NCBI GenBank assembly: GCA_029448655.1
Contig: JACCLO010000014.1
Span: 744,001-808,000, forward strand
DNA from: Wolfiporia cocos
Lineage: Eukaryota; Basidiomycota; Agaricomycetes; Polyporales; Phaeolaceae
Reading direction: 5' to 3'
DNA: 64,000 bases
Shown: positions 56,854-64,000 of the stretch, one piece after another
Position numbering within the stretch: position 1 is the first letter of the stretch
Layout: the number at the start of each line of letters is the position of its first letter
Program-made: the position numbers and the translations under genes
The notes under the pieces: model-generated
The model's database searches: none
Seen by the model: the letters and a program-made list of their open reading frames with translations, nothing else
Told to the model about the DNA's origin: nothing

Positions 56854-58909
56854 CTTTCAAATAGGCCACTTGTCGACCATATGCCCATGCGATATGAATC
56901 TTAACCGCCATCATGCGCTTCCTTCGGTCACGGAGAGGCCTTTATTAGTTAACTTATCCTATTCATACACGATCACCATAGAATGCAGGCCAAGACATTT
57001 TATAGAGACCACATACCACTATTCATCAGCGCCGACTTGGGGTAAGGCTCCTGCGCAGCATCACATGCGCAACCCACCTGTTGTTGGCAGTCGCATTGCA
57101 AGAACAGCGCGAGGCGGTTACAAAACAGCGATCTGCACCGGAGAAAAACGAGGGTAGAAGTGAAACGCCACAGAGACGTGAACCTCGCCGCTGGGAACCA
57201 TCCGCAGCAGAATGCCCATAGCGACATGTGCTGAGAATCGCGAACCCAGCCCTGCAGCCTATTAAGACGGTATCTGCGGTCCATTCGCGATTGCGGATGA
57301 CTTCAACTTCCCACCGATAGAAGGCTGCGGACGGGCACGCCCACAGACCTGCAGAGGTCGCCTCGGAGTGTCCGATATGTCAAGGTACGACGACACCAGA
57401 GACGATCAAGGCGTCAGCTCACGCCGAGAGCCACGAAGTGCTAGTGCCATCGTGACTGGCCCCAAACGGTATAGCGTTGTCAGCTGTGGCCATGGATGGT
57501 TAGCAAAGGGTCAGGAGCCTCGTTGCTCTTCGTACATGCCCAGGGTTACTGGATCATTGGGTGTGTTCACCATGTGAAACTGTCATGGAAGTGAAATCGC
57601 ACTCGTCTGGAATCCCGGGGTAGCGCGTGTGGAGACAGCCATCCATGCGGTCTACGCGAGGGGCTACGGTAACTTTCCTGGACATGCGGAGATAGAGACA
57701 GGAGTAGAATGCTCCACATTATCATCATCAGTCATATCAAGAGGCTGGCGTTGTAAACTTGCAAGAGAGGGCATGCATATTGGAGAACGGATAGCACCGC
57801 ATCGCGATCATTTTGGATCAATCAGATTGCAATCTCCGATCGCGACTCTGGCAATGCACTTACATAATTAGTGAATTATCACTGATCAAGCGTTGTGGAC
57901 TTCCGCTTTCGAGCTGACGACGCTTGTCGGCTGGCGGCTGCATTCGAAAGCGACCATAAAACGCTACCAAAGTGCAGGCGTGGGATCATCTTGTAAGGTT
58001 CACCGACCAGAATTCGGAGCAGTTAGATATGCGCTCCATATGCTGGACGCTACCATGAGGTTCGTGCATCTTCCACTTTCGAGCGCAGCAACACAGGCTA
58101 GTACTTTTGAGCAATACGGTCCTTCTACACTTTCACCAATTGGATGTTTCAAAGTGCCTGATTAGCCTCTCTCGGCCTTATTCATGCTCTTCAGTCAATG
58201 GGATTCCTCTATGTTTCGTACGAATGACTCTATAACGAACTCTCCCGTATGTCTTCTGATCAATCTGTTAGCCCCCGTCCGCCGCTCATTTGATCACGAT
58301 AGATCACTGACCCTTCCCCAAGCCGTCCGCAAAGCCAAGAAAACAAGGTCTGAAGCCTGGGCTCGGAAAATGCCCATCAAATGGCGCGTGTTCCTAGACA
58401 ATGGTGTCGCGGTCTCTTCTCAGCTGGTACGCGTACATTTCCATGCTTCTCACTACCGACTCAGGTTTGTTGGCTGTAAGAGGTCATAAAGGTGCGAACT
58501 AAGCTCTCGTCACAGTCATGTTACTGCGCCGCGCTCCGTTGCATCGCAACTTTGAAGAATGTATCAGTACGGCTTGGTTGCCGCAGTACAAATGATTGTG
58601 CTGCCGCTCTCATTGCTGTCACCCGTGAACCTTGTAGGCAGACGCACGCACACCGGCTTGCCCGCCCTCTCCTTCCCGAAAAATTCGCCTATCCTCTTCC
58701 AGCTCAAAGTCATCACATGTAGCCATCGCGTCTGACTACTACGACCATATGCGCCCCGAATTCATCTAAATTGTCCGGAAAGAAATGCAGCGTCACACGG
58801 ACCATCGAGAAACCGATCGCATGCGCCTCTCATAGCCGAATGGTGGCTGACAAGTCTAGTTCGTGATATGTCCTGCTCTGAGGTTGAGTCGCTGACGCAA
58901 ACCAGGATG
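56854..58909. other. Gene-free interval upstream of the thaumatin-like gene
   Basis: About 2 kb with only short unsupported frames. No repeats or RNA genes were recognised. Confidence 0.4.
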
Positions 58910-58917
58910 TATATAAG
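58910..58917 (+). promoter_or_regulatory. TATA box of the thaumatin-like gene
   Basis: TATATAAG lies about 66 bp upstream of the ATG at 58983, a typical fungal spacing for a strongly regulated gene. Confidence 0.65.
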
Positions 58918-58982
58918 ATGGGTCGCGACAGGTATCAGGGCTCAGGCCGCCTTGTGTCTTCTCTTCTTTCACTTCTCACGAA

Positions 58983-60273
58983 ATGAAGGGCTATATCGTT
59001 ACTGTTTCCCTGGCTCTCGCCGCTGGGGTTGCCGCCGACCGCACCTTCACTGTGTACAATGGTTGTCCATTCACGATCTGGTATGTCAACAGGCCTTGCA
59101 GGAACATAGCTCTCTAACGCATCTGTACCCTGTCCAGGCCTGCCGTAAATAATTCGTAATGTGGTTGCAATGAACCACCATAGCTGATGCCTTCATGAAT
59201 AGATCTTTACGGGGGCTGGCACATCCATGCCAGACTATGCCACAGGGTACGTTGACCGTATCTGACGGCTGGCATGCATATTGAGCTGATCGGGCACTTT
59301 AGGTGGGAAGCAGCTGAGTACACGAGCGTTTCATTCTCGGTCCCGGACGATTGGACGGCTGGGCGGATTTGGGTGCGTCTACGTGCCTTAACCTTGCTTC
59401 TCCATGCTAATGCTTCCACAGGGTCGCCGCGATTGCGACTTTTCTATATCGAACCCGGCCACGCAGTGTGCAGATGGAGGATGCAATGGCGGCCTCGAAT
59501 GCGATACCGATGGCGGCACTGTACGTCTATCTTAGTTTACTCCCTCTGAACGAGGGCTGAATTGACATCATTACATAGGGTATCCCTCCAGCAACTCTTG
59601 CTGAGTTCACCCTAGGACAAAACGGCGCTCCAGACTATTATGACGGTGGGCTGATCATCATAAACTGAACGGGAATTCCCGCTCATGATTTCTTGTCTAG
59701 TCTCCCTCGTCGACGGATACAATCTTCCATTGGCAATCACTAACACCGTGGGTTGCGGCGTTGCGGACTGCCCCGTCGATCTCGGCCCGGACTGTGAGAT
59801 CCCCATCCATGATATAAGCTCGCGCTTCCATCATGATCTCACGCGAGCACTTAGGTCCTGCTGCACTGATCGGGCCGTACGACTCGTCCGGATTCCCCGT
59901 CGGCTGCAAGAGCGCATGCGAGGCAGACCTTGACGGAGACCCGAGTACGTCTGACCATGTGCCACTGCACACTGACGCTGATTCGGCCCGCACTGCAGCC
60001 AACTCGCCGAATTGCTGCACCGGCGATTACGATACCGCCGCCACGTGCCCATCGTCTGGTGTCCAGTATTACTCGTATTTCAGTGCGTAATATCTATTGT
60101 CTCGCCAGGTGGTAAGAGATGCTCACGATCGTGTTGCTTTGACAGAGGATAACTGCCCGAACTCTTACTGCTATGCATACGATGAGAGTAGCGGGACCGC
60201 ACTGTGGGAGTGTGCCTCTGATCTCGCCGCCGACTACACAATTACGTTCTGTCCCTCATCGTCCGAGGTTTAG
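58983..60273 (+). CDS. Secreted thaumatin-like protein
   Basis: Ten exons: 58983-59080, 59138-59144 (7 nt), 59203-59246, 59303-59372, 59422-59520, 59579-59645, 59701-59793, 59855-59944, 59999-60082 and 60146-60273, summing to 780 nt, 259 aa. A signal peptide (MKGYIVTVSLALAAGVAA) precedes RTFTVYNGCPFTIWPAIF, the thaumatin start. Other marks are GRIWGRRDCDF, CNGGLECD, PATLAEFTL, VSLVDGYNLPLAI, DCPVDLGPDC, YDSSGFPVGCKSAC, CCTG and CPNSYCYAYDE, with the even Cys count expected for the disulphide-rich fold. Fungal members are secreted and some cleave beta-1,3-glucans, suggesting a role in wall remodelling. The WPA codons come from a 7-nt exon between two normal-length introns. Confidence 0.92.
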
Positions 60274-60803
60274 GGGAGGTTCACTTACGACTTTCATGAC
60301 TACTTTCTTCGCTAAATGGAGAGATGCATGTATCGGTGCAATGTATTCGCAATGATCATGTACATTAGGGAGTGTGGCGTTGTACTACGTTAAATTTGTA
60401 TGCTTGATATTCGATTCGGGCTCGCAAACATTGTTCAATTTGACGATCTGGCCTTGCGGTGATAGGAGCGCGTCGTGAAGTACTGCGAGATTGATACCAT
60501 GGCCTCTGCATTCACGACCACATGCATGATGTTCGATTTGATCTAAGCTCAGCGGTACCTGACCCAGCTCTATTACTCGGCGTAGACGATGTCGTACATC
60601 ATTCTGAGGTCTAGCCAGATGCCTTGAAATACAAATTGCGTATCAGGGCTTTGTAAGTCGTCAACTTTGATTTGATGTTCAGTGTCATCGTAGTCCCAGT
60701 GGTAATCGCCCTGCACTTCTCAGTCTCACACAATGTCACGTCTGCATCTCAACGCTTATAAACATCTGATACAAGGAACAGCGATCGCATGCTCCGTTCC
60801 CAC
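60274..60803. other. Convergent interval
   Basis: About 530 bp between the 3' ends of the thaumatin-like and TCD genes. No gene was recognised. Confidence 0.4.
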
Positions 60804-62498
60804 CTACATAACCCACTCACGCGCCTTGCGAATCTCATCGGCCCTGCGCGCAATCACCGCCGCCACCTCGGCCCCCCACACGTCCTCGGGCCTTTTCCCG
60901 CCCTCGTAGCACTCGCGCACGTGCCGCTCCGCCTCCGCGTACTCGAAGGAGACGCAATTCTCCAGCACGAGGGGTACCGCGGGGTCCCACCGCGCGACCA
61001 CCGGCCGCGAGGGCACCGCATGCGGCGGCACCACCGAGCGTCCGCGCGAGATGTCGTCGAAGATGAAGCCGACGTCGTCCTCGTCGATAGGCAGTTTGCT
61101 AGCGCTCGTGTGAGCGAAAGCGAGCAACGATGAAGGCAATCAAACTCACTTGATCGTCTGGCCGGTGAGCTTTTCCTCGCGGTGCAAGAGATCCTTGTAT
61201 AGCCGCTCGTTGAGCTTTTTGCGGCCTTTTACAGGCAGCGGGTTTGGGATGGGCTTGCCTGCCAGCTCGCACAGGATGAAAGTTGCTATGTGCAGGCCGA
61301 ATATTGACGGAAGCGGCCCTGTCATCGCGCTGTTAGCGAGCAGATGTACCTGAGATTCAGGCGGGACGTACCAAGTACAGGCAGAATGCGCACACGGAAG
61401 TCATCAAACACGCCGAGCTCCTTCACGTCGCCCTTCTGGAACTCTTCCTCGGCGAGGGGAAGCAGTTTGACGTCGCTTGGTGGCTCCGTTGAATAGACGA
61501 CTGGAATGCCGGAGTTGACATCTTGCAAACGGAGACGCCGGCGCACGGAGCGCGCGAGCGGATCATACATTGTATATGAGATGTCGCTGATCTGTACTCG
61601 CGTCGGGTCGCATTTTGCTCCAGCCCCCATCGACGAGAACACCTAGTGAAGGCAGGAATTGGCATGACAGGTCCGAGAGTGGATCAGAAGCCGAACCTTG
61701 ATATTATGGTCGTGACAATACTTGAGTAGGTCTACCTTGGTGGTAATGTTGTCGATGGCATCTGCAACATTTCACTGTGAATACTGCGCAAGCCAACCAA
61801 TTCGTGCGCCTGACCTATGACCCAGTCGGCACCCTGGAGGAGATCGCTTCCTTGCTCTTTGCGCCAAATGTCTACTCTCGCATCAATTTCTACCCAACGA
61901 GATATTTGCTTCAATGTTCGCTCTATGCATTTCACTTTAGGCGTGCCAACATCAGCAAGGACCGCAGTAGCATGCCGGTTCAATGACGACAGTGTAACAT
62001 AGTCAAAGTCTACCAGACGAATTCTGGATATGCCTCTGCAGAACGGCGGTGAGCACACGGGCGGACCAGCCCCGTCCAGGAAGCGTACGATCTTACGAGC
62101 ATGATGGCAGCCCAGCTACCTACACCGCCGCAGCCGACCACGACGACTGTGCCCTTCCGTATCTTGGCCATGCCTTCCTCGCCGAAAAACGCGTAGTTAC
62201 GCGCGAGCTGCTCCTTGATCAGCTCTTCGTCATACTCATAGTCCTCCCGCTGAAAGTTCGTAGCAAGCTTGATTTCCGCTTCATGAGGGTCATCGTATCG
62301 ATCCTTGGCCGCTGGCTTAGGCTGTGCGGAACGTGGCTCTCGAGCGACCAGTGAGCGACGGATCTCCTCGTCAAGCTCCTTCCTCTTTTTGTGCCGATTG
62401 TGCTGTTGGTATGCAGCGAACAGCCCAGCAGTTGCTGCCGAAGCTGCCATGGCAGTGCATATTAGCTGAAAGCGATGCGAGTGGACATCCAGATTCAT
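60804..62498 (-). CDS. tRNA threonylcarbamoyladenosine dehydratase (TcdA/TCD-type, ThiF family)
   Basis: Six exons: 62498-62089, 62035-61815, 61761-61697, 61642-61372, 61318-61150 and 61098-60804, giving 476 aa. The E1-like enzyme uses ATP to cyclise t6A37 of ANN-decoding tRNAs to ct6A. The N-terminal hydrophobic segment (LICTAMAASAATAGLFAAY) fits the mitochondrial outer-membrane anchor of fungal TCD1/TCD2. Motifs are VVVVGCGGVGSWAAIML (nucleotide binding), RLVDFDYVTLSSLNRHA, DAIDNITTKVDLLKYC, SSMGAGAKCDPTRVQISDI and GPLPSIFGLHIATFIL. Fungi usually carry two paralogues; which one this is cannot be told. An in-frame GTG further upstream was not used. Confidence 0.92.
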
Positions 62499-62928
62499 GG
62501 CAGTAGATGATGAGTGTAGAAAGCACAATGCAGTGTACGCACTATGTTCAGGATCTCAGTGGTGGTGTGGAGAATCGTCTTTGCCGCCTCGAGCTCGTGC
62601 GTTCACGCCATTATGATCGCAATGCATTCACCTGTAACCAGTTAATACAAAGGTAGTACATAGCACGATGGCGTAGCTCAGGCTTGCTGTATGAGCTGCG
62701 CAGTCTGTCCAAATGATTCAATCAATTCCGCGTTAGAGCTTTGACGCCGATCCCACCCTCTTCATAACCGACCTGTAGCGAACTGGAACCGGTATTGCTA
62801 TCAACAACCCGCGCATACAACTAGGACATGAAGCTCTAAGGGTTGACTGAAACCACCAACATACCAATTGTACTACTGTCAGACCACGCCGTGCGACGTG
62901 CTGATACAAGCTGGCGACGAACACCGCA
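62499..62928. other. Bidirectional promoter TCD/VPS26
   Basis: A 430-bp head-to-head interval between the TCD gene and VPS26. No further gene or clear core promoter element was seen. Confidence 0.45.
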
Positions 62929-64000
62929 ATGGCGTCTTACTTCTTCTCATCGCCTGTCGATGTAGATATAAAGCTTGAGCGGGAAGAGGACCGCAAGACG
63001 GTGGACCTGAAACTCGAGAAGGAGCGGCAGGTATCGTGCCCTGTCTATTATGACTTGGAACCTGTTACTGGCCAGGCGCGTCCAAGCATGATCGCTCGAG
63101 ACGCGTATCGTAACGAGAGTTCATCTAGGTGACCGTGCGTGTGCGCGACGGGAAGAAGCTAGCGCATGACGGCATTAAGGTGGAGTTCATTGGCAGCATA
63201 GGTATGCGTTGAATCTGATGGGTGTACACATGCTAACCCTTCGCGAGTAGAGCTGTTCTATGACCGCGGACATCATCATGAATTCCTCTCGCTCTCACAA
63301 GAGCTGGCCGCACCAGGAGAGCTGCGTTCTGCCCAAACGTTTGACTTCCTATTCAAGAACGTCGAGAAGCAATACGAAAGCTATCAGGGTATAAATGTAA
63401 AGCTGAGGTTAGTGATGGTCCGCAGAGATCTCGAATATTCCAGTGAACCATTAACTCAGGTACTTCATCCGGGTGACGATTTCGCGGAGACTAGCAGATG
63501 TCACAAAGGAGAGGGAGCTATGGGTACACTCATATCGAATGCCCCCTGATAGCAACAATTCAATCAAGATGGAAGTGGGCATTGAGGACTGCTTGCACAT
63601 TGAGTTTGAATACAACAAATCCAAGTACGCGTCCAAAGCTGTGCTCTGTGTATCTGCTTATTCTGTGCGTAAGGTATCATTTGAAGGATGTAATTGTGGG
63701 AAAAATCTATTTCCTACTCGTACGCATCAAGATCAAACACATGGAGCTCTCTATCATCCGTCGGGAGACAACCGGCGCACCACCAAACCAATACAACGAG
63801 AGCGAGACTATCACCAAGTTTGAGATTATGGACGGGGCCCCTGTACGAGGTGGGTCATGTCAATGTCCCTATGAATCTGGTCTCATCTTTAATCCGCAGG
63901 AGAAACAATACCCATCCGCCTTTTCCTAGGAGGTTTTGAGCTAACGCCGACGTTCCGGGAAGTCAACAAGAAGTTCAGCGTACGGTACTATCTCAATCTA
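62929..64000 (+). CDS. VPS26: Retromer subunit Vps26 (cut by window end)
   Basis: Six exons are visible: 62929-63030, 63129-63201, 63251-63407, 63460-63624, 63674-63849 and 63900 to the window end, where the frame is still open. Vps26 is the arrestin-fold subunit of the retromer cargo complex for endosome-to-Golgi retrieval. Conserved segments are MASYFFSSPVDVDIKLE, GIKVEFIGSIELFYDRGHHH, FLSLSQELAAPGEL, YEGIN-type YESYQGINVKLRYF, VGKIYFLLVRIKIKHMELSI, YNESETITKFEIMDGAPVRG and ETIPIRLFLGGFELTPTF. Exon 5 begins after an AAG acceptor. Only the last part of the protein is missing. Confidence 0.95.

Overview
The window is eukaryotic nuclear DNA from a filamentous basidiomycete, probably an Agaricomycete. 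The genes are split by many very short introns (mostly 45-60 nt, GT-AG) and lie densely on both strands. The content is fungal: a trifunctional folate protein, ATG1, heme-thiolate peroxidases, an aryl-alcohol dehydrogenase, a thaumatin-like protein and a chromodomain Ty3/gypsy element. A wood- or litter-decay lifestyle is an inference from the peroxidase and AAD genes.

Layout. 1-10.9 kb is a transposon graveyard: a diverged LTR, a 44-bp minisatellite, a gutted Ty3/gypsy element inserted into that minisatellite, three solo LTRs with intact 5-bp target duplications, and eroded coding remnants. 10.97-12.93 kb holds an FMN-dependent alpha-hydroxy-acid dehydrogenase (minus). 13.66-15.51 kb is one DNA transposon nested inside another. 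15.98-31.8 kb is a housekeeping block: FOL1 (minus) head to head with EMC2 (plus), RPS30 (minus) carrying an intronic C/D snoRNA, ATG1 (plus), SFM1 (minus), an intron-containing tRNA-Gly(GCC), a Nudix hydrolase (minus) and an aryl-alcohol dehydrogenase (plus). 32.4-34.6 kb is an MFS drug:H+ antiporter (minus). 34.6-38.3 kb is gene-poor with eroded coding fragments. 38.3-41.1 kb holds two tandem heme-thiolate peroxidase paralogues, the first damaged. 41.3-51.8 kb holds RTF1 (minus), an F-box protein (minus), an Sds3-like corepressor subunit (plus) and SOF1 (plus). 52.3-64 kb holds a small repeat protein (minus), a membrane-anchored DUF7587/ART-like protein (plus), a thaumatin-like protein (plus), a TcdA/TCD-type tRNA dehydratase (minus) and VPS26, cut by the window end (plus).

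Exon models were built by hand from splice signals, reading phase and conservation of family motifs. For every complete CDS except the damaged first peroxidase (HTP-1), the summed exon length is a multiple of three. Several genes need micro-exons of 6-19 nt, which automated annotation would probably miss. I see no operon-like functional cluster. The most notable items are the snR60/U80-like snoRNA in the RPS30 intron, the micro-exons, the strong hairpin in an SFM1 intron, the ART-like membrane protein and the layered transposon nesting.
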